DNA from: Desulfobacca_B sp046538075
Lineage (GTDB): Bacteria; Desulfobacterota; Desulfobaccia; Desulfobaccales; Desulfobaccaceae
Assembly: GCA_046538075.1 (NCBI GenBank)
Contig: JBKHJN010000019.1
Span: forward strand, 1 to 52,378
Length of the DNA: 52,378 nt
Direction: 5' to 3'
Positions 35,086 through 43,874 of the stretch are shown here, piece by piece (position 1 is the stretch's first letter; each line of letters opens with the position of its first letter). The notes beneath the pieces are model-generated. The model had not been told where the DNA came from, did no database searches, and worked only from the letters and a program-made list of their open reading frames with translations. Made by a program: the position numbers and the translations under genes.

Positions 35086-38000
35086 TCCTTAAAATAAAAG
35101 ACGTGTACATTGGTGTAAAAGTTCTGGAGGAATTCCCATTCCAAAGCCGCCAGCCCTTGTAAGGCCGGCCCCCACTCGGAGTGTTGTCCCACTGCCTGAC
35201 CGGTTCCCTGCAGGATCAGAGTGGGCAAGCGAAAGATCTGCCGGTCGAAATCCAGGCCCAATCCAAAAGCCCGGTAGGTGCCGGGACTGAAATAGGCCTC
35301 ATCCCCGCGGCGATAAGCTGCCCAATATAGATGCGGAGTAAGTTCAAGATGCATGCGCGGCTGGTTGATGGCCTGCCAGGAAAGCCCTTGATATGTGGTC
35401 AGACGCCGGTTGTCGTCGGAAAACCAGGCCGCCCCCAGGTTGCCGCGCCAGGTCCATCCCGGACGGAAGCGATGGCTATGGGATATTTCGGCCTGGTGCA
35501 AAGTAGTGAGCCCGAACTGCTGCAAATCAGTAACAGACTGGTAAAGCCGCGGATAGACATGCGCCTCCTGGTCGAACAGGTCCCGTCGGGAATACTTTAT
35601 ATTGAAGTCGGTGTTGGAGCCGACCGGAAAATCTACCTCCAAAGAGCCGAACAAGCGGTCCCGATGGTCTTTTTCAGTTATTTCATGGAACACATTTACC
35701 TCGACCCCGGGGCCGATAAATTCCTTGCGGACCATGGTCCGATCTATCCGCTTCCAGTAGCGCCGGGCAATGATCTCCCCGCTGATCCGGACCCGTTCTC
35801 CCAAGGGTAGCGGACCCAGCCCCACTGATACTTCCGCCCGCCGCCAGCGACTTTCCTTTTCGGCTACTTTACGGAGTTCCTCCGGGGTCAGGATAACCCC
35901 TGGCCCCACATCTCCGGGACGCAATCGAGAAATATTTTGATTGTATTCCCGGTATTCGGCGGACAGTTCCAGCGGCAGCACCTTGGAAATCCAGAACTTC
36001 CCGGAAAGCCGAACCATGCCCCCGTAAATCTCATTACTGTCATCAAACCACAATAATTGCGGTACCACCGGCAGACCCATATCCAGGAGAAATGCAGGCA
36101 GGTAGTTGCTCAAGCCTAAGCCTTCCGGCCGCCAACTCCAGCGCTGGAGCATGGGCGGCCACCAGTAAAATCGGCCATAGGCGCGAGGCTCCCGGTCGTA
36201 CCGGGAAAATTGTCGGGGCCGCATAGCCTCTTCCGGTCGGCGTTGCCCATGCCCATAAGAAAAACCCCGGGAGGTGATCTGCGGCCGCATCTGAGCCCGA
36301 ACCTGCTCGAGTTCATTGAGTAGCTGTCGGTCCTGAGGGGCTTGTTGGAGCGCCGCGGCAAATTTTTTATAAGCCCTGGACCAGTTGCCGTTGAGGCGGG
36401 CCAGGCGGGCCTGGGCCACTTGAACGGCCGGGGAATCGGGAGCGCTACCGATGATCTGTTCATAGGCTGCCCGAGCCGCCTGGTGATCAGCCATCGCCTC
36501 CAGCGTCTGGGCCTTTTCCATTAAGACTTCGCCCGCCGAAATACCCCTCAAACCTTCTTTAGCTAAAATAGATGGTCCATTTTCGCTTGCTTTTCTCCTA
36601 AGGTGGGTTCCCTCGTTTCCGCCTCTGCTGAACGGGGCGGAGGAAAGATTTTTTATTTCCAGGTGATCTTGTGATGCTAATTGATCCAAAGTCTGAAGCG
36701 CCTGCTGATAATCACCCTGGCTGCGATAGGCTTGGGCCAGCATGAACAGGGCCTGGGGCCGGTCCGGATGCGTGGCGGGGAAGTCGCTGAGCATGGCGAT
36801 GGCCCCCTCGTATTGGCGGCGGTAAAGATAGACCTGCGCCGTTTCCAGTCTGGTTTCAGGCTTCTGGGGTTGGGATTGCAGGACTTTTAAAACCTTGCCA
36901 AAATCTTGCATGGCCATCAGGGTCTGCATCCGCAAAGCGGCCAGGCGTTGGTCCTGGGGGCGCAGTCTCAGGGCCTGGCGATAGTAATATTCCGCACTGC
37001 GGCGGTCCCCCAACTCCATTGCCAGGTTGCCCAGATAGACCAGGTCGGCCGGATTGCGGGGGCGATAATAGCGGCGCCGTTCCTCCAGAACATTTTGTAA
37101 GTAATCGAGCCTGCCCCCGTGGCGGCCCAGTTTGCTGGTGAAAAAACTGAGCGAGGCGATATATTCCGGAGAACCGACCCCGATGCGCGGGATGCGATAA
37201 ATTAAGTGGCGCAGGTCGTCGTAGTGGATTAAGCGGGGCATTAAATAGGCCAACATCAATAAAGTGGCATGGTAATGCCGGCTGCTGGTTATGCCTTTGG
37301 TATAGAGATTATCAATCAGCAGATCAACCGCCTCTCTACTGATGGCCGGAGTGGTTTCCAAGTCAGGGTGGTGGCATAGAGCCCTTGCCACCCAAACACG
37401 TTCTTCCAGGGAAAGGCCTCTTGGGGGCGGGTTTTCCTGGGCCCAGCGCCGGGCTTCCGGCCAATTGCGGGCCAGCCGATGGCGTTGGGGAAATTGGGAG
37501 CTATAAAGCCGCAAGGCCCACCGGTTAGCGTCGCCCCAGTCCTTGTTGGCCAGAGCGGCCTCAATAAAGACGGTTTGCAAGTCACGATCCCAAAATAACT
37601 TTGAATGCCCAGATAATCCAGGGTTTGATTTTTCCCCTGGGTTAGTTGAGTTAGAAGACTGGGAAGGCACGCGGCGCAGCACTTCCATGGCCTCGGGGCC
37701 GCGCTGGAGATAGATTAACACCCGGGCCTTTTCAATCTGGGCCTGGCGGTCACCGGGCACCTGGGCCAAATATTGATCGTAACAGGCCAAAGCCTTATCC
37801 AAATTGCCGGCCCAGAGATAGAGCCGGGCCTGTTCCCGGAGCAATTCCGGTTCTGACGGCTTGGCGGGGCAGCGATCCAGTTCGGCTTCCGCTTCAGCCC
37901 GTTGTTGCTGGGCTATCTCCTGTTTGTGCTTATCTCGGGCGGCGCTCCAGGTCTGCGCCTGCTGCAGCAGCACCGCGACCCGCCGCAATCGCAGGTTAGG

Positions 38001-39422
38001 GTCAGCTTTGCGTTTCAAGACCTCGTGATACTGTTGCGCCGATTTATCCAGGGTGTCGGATTCGTATGACAGGATTTCCGCCAACTGGACCCGTACCGCT
38101 ACATCTTGCGGTTGCTTTTCCAGGTAAGCTTCAAAATAGTGAGCCGCCTTATCCCAGTGTTTCTGATAGAAATGCATCTGTCCCAGAAATAACAACAACT
38201 GGGGATTTTTTTGGCGATCCACCGGAGCCAGGATCTTGACCGCCTGCCCATAGCGACGGGCATAGGAATACGTCAGAGCCGCCTCCCAGCGCTGCTCCCC
38301 CCGGATCAGCTGGCGGCGTTCGGCCTCCTCCCACATGGCTGCGGCTTTGGCAAATTGGCGCTGTTCGGCATAAAGCCGGGCCAGATTGATAATGGTCTCC
38401 TGGTGAGTATCACCGCCATCCCAGGCAGCTTTATAGGTTTTCAGGGCCCGGGCATGATCACCGGCCATCAAGAGTTCCAGGGCGCACCAGCGCAGCAGTT
38501 TAGACTCGGGTTGGTCTTGCACCAAGGGAGCCAACACCGCCGCGGCCTCGGCATGGTTGCCTTTTTGGGACCAGAGCCGGGCCAAGGCCAGGGCATATTC
38601 GGTTTTGCCGCGTTCTTGAGCATATAACCGCAGATAATGGGTAATAGCCTGGTCAATGTCCTGGGCGGCATCAGCCACTTGGGCTGCTTCCTGACGCAGA
38701 GCCTGGTTGTCAGCTTCGATTTCCAGCAGCCGCTGGTAGATGGGCACCGCGGCCTGATAATCCTGTTTCCAGTAATGCAGCAGGGCCAATTGATGCAAGG
38801 CCTGGGGATTATTGGGGAACTCTGCCACTTCCGCCTCTTGCAGGGGAATGGCTTCCTCATAGTGGTTCAGCTCCACCAGCAGATCCAACAGTCGCCGCCG
38901 TAATAATGGATCATGCGGATTGAGCTGGTACAGGCGGCGGTAATACTTCACCGCCTGGGGATGGTAAGTCTGGTGGCGGCCGGCAAAATTGGCCGCAAAC
39001 TGTAACAGACCGGTATCTTCGGGGTACTTGGCGAGGTAACTATCCAACAGCTCCAGAGCGGCAGCATCCTTACCCAATTGGCTCAGCGCCTCGGCCTGTC
39101 CTTTCAGGGCGTCAGTAGGGGCAGGCGGCTGCGCGCTGACCTGGCGAAAGACCTTCAGGGCCTCTTGGGGCTGGCCAGCTTTTAGATAGAGCCAGCCCAA
39201 GAAGGTGCCATAACCGGTGTTGGCGGGTTCCCGCTTATAGGCTTTTTGAGCATAGTGCAGGGCCGACTGCAGGTTGTTCTGCCGGTCGGCTTGCTGTGCT
39301 GATTGAAACAGGACATGCGGGGAGTGCCAGAAATCTGGATCCCGATGCCAGATCAACGCCAGCACCAGGCCCAGGAAAATGGCAATGCCTGCCAGCCAGA
39401 TGAGCCTAGGATTCAAACCCAT
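35028..39422 (-). CDS. Giant TPR plus outer-membrane barrel exporter, BcsC/PgaA/PelB-like
   Basis: The 1464-residue protein has one hydrophobic N-terminal segment (8-25) with no clear cleavage site, then more than 20 TPR-like units spread over residues about 38-1040 (for example ALHYAQKAYKREPANTGYGT), and a C-terminal region of amphipathic strands (about 1075-1464) ending TLGCRF, with a terminal Phe as in outer-membrane barrels. This is the plan of BcsC, PgaA and PelB, which guide a nascent polymer across the periplasm and out. It is longer than those by about 270-300 residues or more, partly because of two inserts (see entries). Its ATG overlaps the last codons of the GT2 synthase, so the pair is translationally coupled. 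Confidence 0.85.
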   Translation of the reverse strand: MGLNPRLIWLAGIAIFLGLVLALIWHRDPDFWHSPHVLFQSAQQADRQNNLQSALHYAQKAYKREPANTGYGTFLGWLYLKAGQPQEALKVFRQVSAQPPAPTDALKGQAEALSQLGKDAAALELLDSYLAKYPEDTGLLQFAANFAGRHQTYHPQAVKYYRRLYQLNPHDPLLRRRLLDLLVELNHYEEAIPLQEAEVAEFPNNPQALHQLALLHYWKQDYQAAVPIYQRLLEIEADNQALRQEAAQVADAAQDIDQAITHYLRLYAQERGKTEYALALARLWSQKGNHAEAAAVLAPLVQDQPESKLLRWCALELLMAGDHARALKTYKAAWDGGDTHQETIINLARLYAEQRQFAKAAAMWEEAERRQLIRGEQRWEAALTYSYARRYGQAVKILAPVDRQKNPQLLLFLGQMHFYQKHWDKAAHYFEAYLEKQPQDVAVRVQLAEILSYESDTLDKSAQQYHEVLKRKADPNLRLRRVAVLLQQAQTWSAARDKHKQEIAQQQRAEAEAELDRCPAKPSEPELLREQARLYLWAGNLDKALACYDQYLAQVPGDRQAQIEKARVLIYLQRGPEAMEVLRRVPSQSSNSTNPGEKSNPGLSGHSKLFWDRDLQTVFIEAALANKDWGDANRWALRLYSSQFPQRHRLARNWPEARRWAQENPPPRGLSLEERVWVARALCHHPDLETTPAISREAVDLLIDNLYTKGITSSRHYHATLLMLAYLMPRLIHYDDLRHLIYRIPRIGVGSPEYIASLSFFTSKLGRHGGRLDYLQNVLEERRRYYRPRNPADLVYLGNLAMELGDRRSAEYYYRQALRLRPQDQRLAALRMQTLMAMQDFGKVLKVLQSQPQKPETRLETAQVYLYRRQYEGAIAMLSDFPATHPDRPQALFMLAQAYRSQGDYQQALQTLDQLASQDHLEIKNLSSAPFSRGGNEGTHLRRKASENGPSILAKEGLRGISAGEVLMEKAQTLEAMADHQAARAAYEQIIGSAPDSPAVQVAQARLARLNGNWSRAYKKFAAALQQAPQDRQLLNELEQVRAQMRPQITSRGFSYGHGQRRPEEAMRPRQFSRYDREPRAYGRFYWWPPMLQRWSWRPEGLGLSNYLPAFLLDMGLPVVPQLLWFDDSNEIYGGMVRLSGKFWISKVLPLELSAEYREYNQNISRLRPGDVGPGVILTPEELRKVAEKESRWRRAEVSVGLGPLPLGERVRISGEIIARRYWKRIDRTMVRKEFIGPGVEVNVFHEITEKDHRDRLFGSLEVDFPVGSNTDFNIKYSRRDLFDQEAHVYPRLYQSVTDLQQFGLTTLHQAEISHSHRFRPGWTWRGNLGAAWFSDDNRRLTTYQGLSWQAINQPRMHLELTPHLYWAAYRRGDEAYFSPGTYRAFGLGLDFDRQIFRLPTLILQGTGQAVGQHSEWGPALQGLAALEWEFLQNFYTNVHVFYFKEWVDNYRLLNVGFTLGCRF
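36541..36650. repeat. In-frame repeat-like insertion in the TPR exporter gene
   Basis: About 110 bases interrupt the TPR pattern (residues about 924-961). They encode a low-complexity, basic, Gly- and Ser-rich segment (APFSRGGNEGTHLRRK, then ILAKEGLRGI), unlike the helices on either side. The DNA contains a CCGCC/GGCGG inverted repeat. Translations of this type (PFxRGGxxG ... KEGLRGI) are typical of small dispersed intergenic repeats that have inserted in frame. No second copy was identified with confidence in this window. Confidence 0.45.
37585..37670. repeat. Second in-frame low-complexity insertion with hairpin
   Basis: Residues about 585-612 of the TPR exporter read SSNSTNPGEKSNPGLSGHSK, a Ser/Asn/Gly/Pro-rich stretch without TPR character. 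In the DNA a CCAGGG/CCCTGG stem lies at about 37620-37643. It may be another small inserted element or simply a flexible linker. Confidence 0.3.
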
Positions 39423-40989
39423 ACACCAGCCGCGGATCCATGCTGGGGCTCCACTGTGGTTTTCGCAGCCCTAAGATTACCATCTCCCCCAGAACCCAGA
39501 TAGTAAAGGCAGAAAAAAGGGCATTAGTGGCAATTAACCGCAGTGGAGCCCAGCCATAGTAAATGGAAAAAAATGGCAGAGCCAGATGTAAAAGAATTAT
39601 GCCCAGATGGGGCAAGATACATATGGCGCTGCTAGCCTCAGTCCAGGGAGTCAGGTTGTTGGCCCGGTAGAGGGGCTTGCGTCCCGGCAGATACCACAAG
39701 GCCGCCAGGATGCCCAAAGCATAAACCGGAAACAGCCCGCAAAGAATTTTAAACTGTTTTAAGGCGGCCTTTTTAAAAAACAGGTAACGGAAGCTTAGGA
39801 TGGTCAGGAAAAGATACCCGCCCCGAATCGACAGAAAGACCCATTCCTGCCCCTGAAGGAAAGAGATGCCCCAATAGTAGCAATAAAGGGGGATGAGATA
39901 AAAAATCGGCAACACCAAACCGCTGATTAGATAAGTAACCATGATGATCAGGAAATGGAGGCGCTGCTTCAGATTGAGGCCCTTTTTGAGTAAGGGATTG
40001 TCCCAGAAAAACAGCCGCATGGCATCCAGACACCACTGGAAGCGCTGGCGATATACCCCTCTTAGGGTTTCGGGAGCCAGACCGCGGGAAAGAATATAGG
40101 GAAAGTAGATACCCTTCCAACCGTGGCTCACCAACTCATATGAGGTGGTTAAATCTTCCACCATGTTCCAGGTCGCAAAGCCGCCGATCTCCTCCAGGGC
40201 CTGGCGGCGGTAAAGGACTCCAGAGCCACAGGAGATCACCGCGTTGGCCTGATCGTTGCTCAATTGGACCACTTCATAAAAAATTTCATCCCGATTGAAG
40301 AAGGGATCTTCATCAGGCAGATAAAAACTTTGCTGGCTTTGCACGTAAGCTACGTGAGGAAGGGTAAAAAACCCGATCATGCGGCTGATAATGTCAGGCT
40401 GGGGCACCTGATCAGCATCCAGGGCCAGGATGATTTCACCTTGACTGAGACCGAGACCGAAATTAAGGTTGCCGCTCTTGCTGTCGTTTAACGGCCAGCC
40501 GGCTAGGGGGCGGGAATGATAATGGAAACCCAGGGATTGGGCCAGGGAGGCCAGGGCAGGAAGGCCGTGGTCATCGAGGACATAAACTTGATAAGACTCA
40601 TAGTCCAGATTTTTAACCGCGGCCAGAGTGGTCTGGATGATCGGCAGGGGTTCGCCGCAATAGGTGATGAAGACATCGACCGGGTAACTGACCGGCCTGT
40701 TCAGACCTTCAGGGCGGTGGAAGCGAAGCCGCCAGGTGTCAAATCCAAGAAGTAATAGTAAGAAATAAGCTAAGCATTCGGCAGCCAGGAAGATATAGGC
40801 GTGAAGTTCTCCGCTCCAATAAGTTTGCCCTCCCAGCCAGCCCAGGTAAAAAAAGCCGCTGACCAGGGTGAGCATAGAAAAAATCTGGGCCCGCAATCGA
40901 CGGAAACGGTCTTCAAAGTCGAGGTAACGCTGATAAGACGGGTTGGGTTGCCGTTCAGCTTCAAAAAGTTTATCTGAGCTGCGGGTCAT
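39406..40989 (-). CDS. Processive GT2 polysaccharide synthase, BcsA/PgaC-like, no PilZ
   Basis: The 527-residue membrane protein starts at the ATG at 40989 (GGAGA upstream; TTG at 40995 rejected). Two N-terminal TM helices (about 38-56, 64-83) precede a GT-A domain with VDVFITYCGEPL, Asp139-Asp140, KSGNLNFGL, Asp191-Ala-Asp193 in ALDADQVP, and Glu278-Asp279 in MVEDLTTSYEL. The acceptor-site motif normally QxxRW reads QRFQW (315-319), so the Arg is replaced by Gln. About five or six TM helices follow. There is no PilZ domain after them, unlike BcsA, so direct c-di-GMP control is not expected. The product polymer is unknown; cellulose, poly-GlcNAc or another beta-glycan are possible. The TPR barrel gene overlaps its end. 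Confidence 0.88.
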   Translation of the reverse strand: MTRSSDKLFEAERQPNPSYQRYLDFEDRFRRLRAQIFSMLTLVSGFFYLGWLGGQTYWSGELHAYIFLAAECLAYFLLLLLGFDTWRLRFHRPEGLNRPVSYPVDVFITYCGEPLPIIQTTLAAVKNLDYESYQVYVLDDHGLPALASLAQSLGFHYHSRPLAGWPLNDSKSGNLNFGLGLSQGEIILALDADQVPQPDIISRMIGFFTLPHVAYVQSQQSFYLPDEDPFFNRDEIFYEVVQLSNDQANAVISCGSGVLYRRQALEEIGGFATWNMVEDLTTSYELVSHGWKGIYFPYILSRGLAPETLRGVYRQRFQWCLDAMRLFFWDNPLLKKGLNLKQRLHFLIIMVTYLISGLVLPIFYLIPLYCYYWGISFLQGQEWVFLSIRGGYLFLTILSFRYLFFKKAALKQFKILCGLFPVYALGILAALWYLPGRKPLYRANNLTPWTEASSAICILPHLGIILLHLALPFFSIYYGWAPLRLIATNALFSAFTIWVLGEMVILGLRKPQWSPSMDPRLVYGFES

Positions 40990-41520
40990 GGCCAATGTCT
41001 CCAGCGATTCCCAGGAGCGAAGTAATCCCTTACCTCCGTTTAGCCCCGCGTATTGACCGATTAAACCTGGACGTTATATCCTTTTGATTTTGCCGCTATA
41101 AAAATAGAATGTTTAATATTTAAAACATAATAATATAGATATATAAATTAGGCTTTAGACTACTATATTATTAATTTTTTTGTCAATTTATTTTAACTTG
41201 AATATGTTAAATTTTATGCCATAAAGGGACAGGTTCGCATAACGAGTCATATTGGCTGTTGCACCAAAGATGAGGGGGGCGGGTTTGAAACTGGCCGCCT
41301 CCTTAGGCTGTTCCATCCCTGGAATAGCCGCGGCTTTTAATTGATCTGCCACAATCCGACCGGAGAGCAACCCTCCTGGTTTCAAACCCGCTAAGATTAG
41401 ACTGGATGGTATTTTTATAATTTAAAATTATAATAGTGTCAATAAATATTATTATATATGATTAAATATTAGAACATTAAATATAATGTTAATATATTAA
41501 AACATTATTTAATGGAAATA
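40990..41520. other. AT-rich intergenic region with a GC-richer island
   Basis: This gap of about 530 bases lies between two minus-strand genes. It is mostly extremely AT-rich, but 41220-41400 is a GC-richer island with nested inverted repeats (separate entry). A 65-codon frame on the minus strand (41188-41385) covers the island; it lacks a ribosome site or recognisable domain and its ends follow the inverted repeat, so I do not call it a gene. Confidence 0.5.
41279..41391. repeat. Nested inverted-repeat element
   Basis: GCGGGTTTGAAAC (41279-41291) pairs perfectly with GTTTCAAACCCGC (41379-41391). Inside lies a second stem, GGCTGTTCCA (41306-41315) with TGGAATAGCC (41320-41329), ten pairs counting one G-U. 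The whole lies in an otherwise AT-rich spacer upstream of the synthase operon. It may be a miniature mobile element, a structured leader, or a small RNA. Confidence 0.5.
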
Positions 41521-42519
41521 TTAACGTTTATATAATTTTTGATAAGCCAGATACCATTGGACAAATCTAGGGATACCGATTTCGATGGAGGTGGCAGGTT
41601 GAAATGCCAGTTTGGCTTGGGCCCGGCTGATCTCGGCAAAGGTGGCCGGAACATCACCGGGCTGGATAGGCAGGAGTTCCTGGGTAGCCTTGATTTTTAG
41701 TTCATTTTCCAACAGGGTGATGACCTGCTGCAGGTCTTCTGCCTGATGGTTACCCAGGTTAAAGATTTCGTAAATCTCCAGGTCGGGGACCAGCAGGGCC
41801 GCCACGACTCCCTGGACGATGTCGTCGATGTAGGTAAAATCGCGGCGCATCCGCCCGTAGTTAAACACCTTGATGGGGCGTCCGGCCAGCATCGCCTCGG
41901 TAAAGAGCCACATGGCCATGTCCGGCCGCCCCCAAGGACCGTATACGGTAAAAAACCGCAGACCCACGGTAGGCAGGCCATAAAGATGGGAATAGACATG
42001 AGCCATTAGTTCGTTGGCCTTCTTGGTGGCGGCATACAGACTGATGGGCCGGTCTACCCGCTGATCTTCATGGTAAGGAAGATCGGTCTGCCCCCCATAG
42101 ACACTGGAACTGGAGGCATAGACCAGACGCTCTACCGAATAAGTTTTACAAAGTTCCAACAGGTTAAGGAAGCCTTCCAGATTCGACTTTTGATAGGCAA
42201 ACGGGTTGATCAGGGAATAGCGGACCCCGGCCTGGGCCGCCAGGTGGCAGATTTTCTGCGGCCGGTAAGTTTGAAAGAGGTGGTCCAGAGCGCTCAGATC
42301 AGCAAGATCAGCATTGATTGAGATAAACCCCGGGAACCGGCGTAATTCTCGATCCCGATCGTGCTTTAAGAGAGGGGAGTAATAATCGTTAAAATTATCC
42401 AGGCCGATTACCCCGCCTCCCTGGGCCAGCAGAAAGTGGCTGACATGGTAGCCGATAAACCCGGCGCTGCCGGTGACCAGAAAAGTATGATCTTTAATTT
42501 GCGGAAGCCATTCTAACAT
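41521..42519 (-). CDS. NAD-dependent sugar epimerase, UDP-glucuronate 4-epimerase-like
   Basis: The 332-residue protein is an extended SDR enzyme. The NAD motif is FLVTGSAGFIGYHVSHFL, the catalytic Ser/Thr block is YASSSSVYGG, the Tyr-Lys pair is in YAATKKANELMAHVY, and the substrate block FFTVYGPWGRPDMAMWLF is characteristic of the CapI/LpsL UDP-glucuronate 4-epimerases. It interconverts UDP-glucuronate and UDP-galacturonate in the cytoplasm, supplying an acidic sugar. Length is normal. It lies between the synthase/exporter operon and the eight-gene plus-strand run, divergent from the latter; either could use its product. It could feed a uronic-acid-containing capsule. UDP-glucose 4-epimerase is less likely on these motifs. 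Confidence 0.88.
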   Translation of the reverse strand: MLEWLPQIKDHTFLVTGSAGFIGYHVSHFLLAQGGGVIGLDNFNDYYSPLLKHDRDRELRRFPGFISINADLADLSALDHLFQTYRPQKICHLAAQAGVRYSLINPFAYQKSNLEGFLNLLELCKTYSVERLVYASSSSVYGGQTDLPYHEDQRVDRPISLYAATKKANELMAHVYSHLYGLPTVGLRFFTVYGPWGRPDMAMWLFTEAMLAGRPIKVFNYGRMRRDFTYIDDIVQGVVAALLVPDLEIYEIFNLGNHQAEDLQQVITLLENELKIKATQELLPIQPGDVPATFAEISRAQAKLAFQPATSIEIGIPRFVQWYLAYQKLYKR

Positions 42520-42677
42520 CTGGTTTATACTTTATCTTTTCAGGATAACATCAAGGCTGCGAAACTGGCCTTGATTCAAGAAGATAACTTAGCAGATGGC
42601 TTGAGGAATGGCAAGCGCCGACTCGCGGCATAATCCCCTTGACTCATGGGAGCCGAAGGGATAACCTTGTTACGATT

Positions 42678-43874
42678 ATGCGCTACTGTTTAGCCATACC
42701 TACATACTGGAGCCCATCCCTCGGGACCGGCTTTAGAATGGTCAATGACGATCAACCCAGGCCCCCAAATAGCAGGGAAGGCTTGCGGCCTACTCTGGAA
42801 AGCTTGATTCCGCTGGCTGCGGATTCGGCGGCCGTTCTGGTGGTAGCCGCGGCCGCGGCTCCTCATCAGGTCCTGGAGGCCATTGCTTCGCCGCCCTTAC
42901 CCTACCGGGTAATTTTTTTTGCTGCCCCGCACTTGCACATCTTACAGGATTTTCTCCTGGCGCATGGCCAGGGAAATGGGCTTATGCCTTTTTCCCTGTA
43001 TGGTTATGCCCAGATGCGCAATCTGATGCTGATCTTAGCTAATATTTTAGAAGCCGAGATTTTGGTCAGTCTCGATGATGATGTTAGGGTGGCCGATGCC
43101 GATTTTCTGGCCAAGGTTGAGGAAAATTTTGCCCTCCTGTCCCCCGATCATCCCCGGTTTGGCCTGGCCGGGATTTACCAAAACCCGGATGGCTCTGTAT
43201 TGTTGCCGGAGCCCACTGCTGCTTGGACGGTTCCTTGGCCCAAAATCCGCTGGATGAATGACGCGTTCAAAGAATTATTTTTATCCGGCCCCCGCCTGAA
43301 GCCCACCCCCCTGGCTCTGGGCGGCAACTTGGCCCTGACCGCTGACCTGTTCCGGCAGCTGCCCTTTGACCCAGGGATCGCCCGCGGGGAGGACATCGAT
43401 TACGTGCTCAATGCCCGGATGTTTAAGATTCCGTTTTTTTTGGACAACACCTTAAAGGTCATCCACCAGCCGGGGGATAAGCCCTATCCTTTGTGGGTCC
43501 AACTCCGTCAGGATTTGCAGCGATTCTGCTATACCCGGCGCAAATTGTCCGACCAGAAACCCGAACCCGGAATGACCCTAATAACCCCCGATGAACTTAA
43601 GCCCTATCCGGGCAATTTTCTCCAGGCCGACCTGGAGAGCCGGGCTTACCAGAGCCACCATCTCTTGGCCCAAGAATATCAGGCTAAGGGCGAGGCCCAG
43701 GCGGCGCGCCACACCCTGGAAAACCTGGCCTGGATTTCAAGAGTCAATAACACCAGGAAAAATGTGTTCCAGACCTATCTTGATCTCGTCCATGGTTGGC
43801 AGGCCCTGCAAGCCTGGCTGGCCCAGCCCCGGATAGCCGCGGCGGCCCGGCAAGCATTGTGGGGGATTCCTTGA
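42678..43874 (+). CDS. GT-A-fold glycosyltransferase of uncertain family
   Basis: The 398-residue protein (ATG at 42678 after AAGGGATAAC; TTG at 42639 would add 13 residues) opens with RYCLAIPTYWSPSLG and carries a DDD metal motif in ILVSLDDDVRVADADF, then LALGGNLALT and ARGEDIDYVLNARM, where the ED could be the catalytic base. These are the landmarks of a GT2-like nucleotide-sugar transferase, but the middle of the protein is unusual and I do not recognise a named group. The C-terminal part is helical and basic. It is the first gene of the plus-strand run; its TGA stop overlaps the TTG start of the next gene, so the two are coupled. Confidence 0.7.
   Translation: MRYCLAIPTYWSPSLGTGFRMVNDDQPRPPNSREGLRPTLESLIPLAADSAAVLVVAAAAAPHQVLEAIASPPLPYRVIFFAAPHLHILQDFLLAHGQGNGLMPFSLYGYAQMRNLMLILANILEAEILVSLDDDVRVADADFLAKVEENFALLSPDHPRFGLAGIYQNPDGSVLLPEPTAAWTVPWPKIRWMNDAFKELFLSGPRLKPTPLALGGNLALTADLFRQLPFDPGIARGEDIDYVLNARMFKIPFFLDNTLKVIHQPGDKPYPLWVQLRQDLQRFCYTRRKLSDQKPEPGMTLITPDELKPYPGNFLQADLESRAYQSHHLLAQEYQAKGEAQAARHTLENLAWISRVNNTRKNVFQTYLDLVHGWQALQAWLAQPRIAAAARQALWGIP

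Noticed and set aside
35028..40989. Calling the polymer operon a cellulose (bcs) operon
   Set aside because: No BcsB, BcsZ or PilZ domain is present, and the QxxRW motif is altered; only the synthase/exporter plan is shared.
41188..41385. 65-codon minus-strand frame in the spacer
   Set aside because: It follows the nested inverted repeat, has no ribosome site or domain, and is more likely a by-product of the repeat.
41279..41391. CRISPR or tRNA at the inverted repeats
   Set aside because: There is one nested stem, no repeat-spacer series, and no cloverleaf or anticodon arm.
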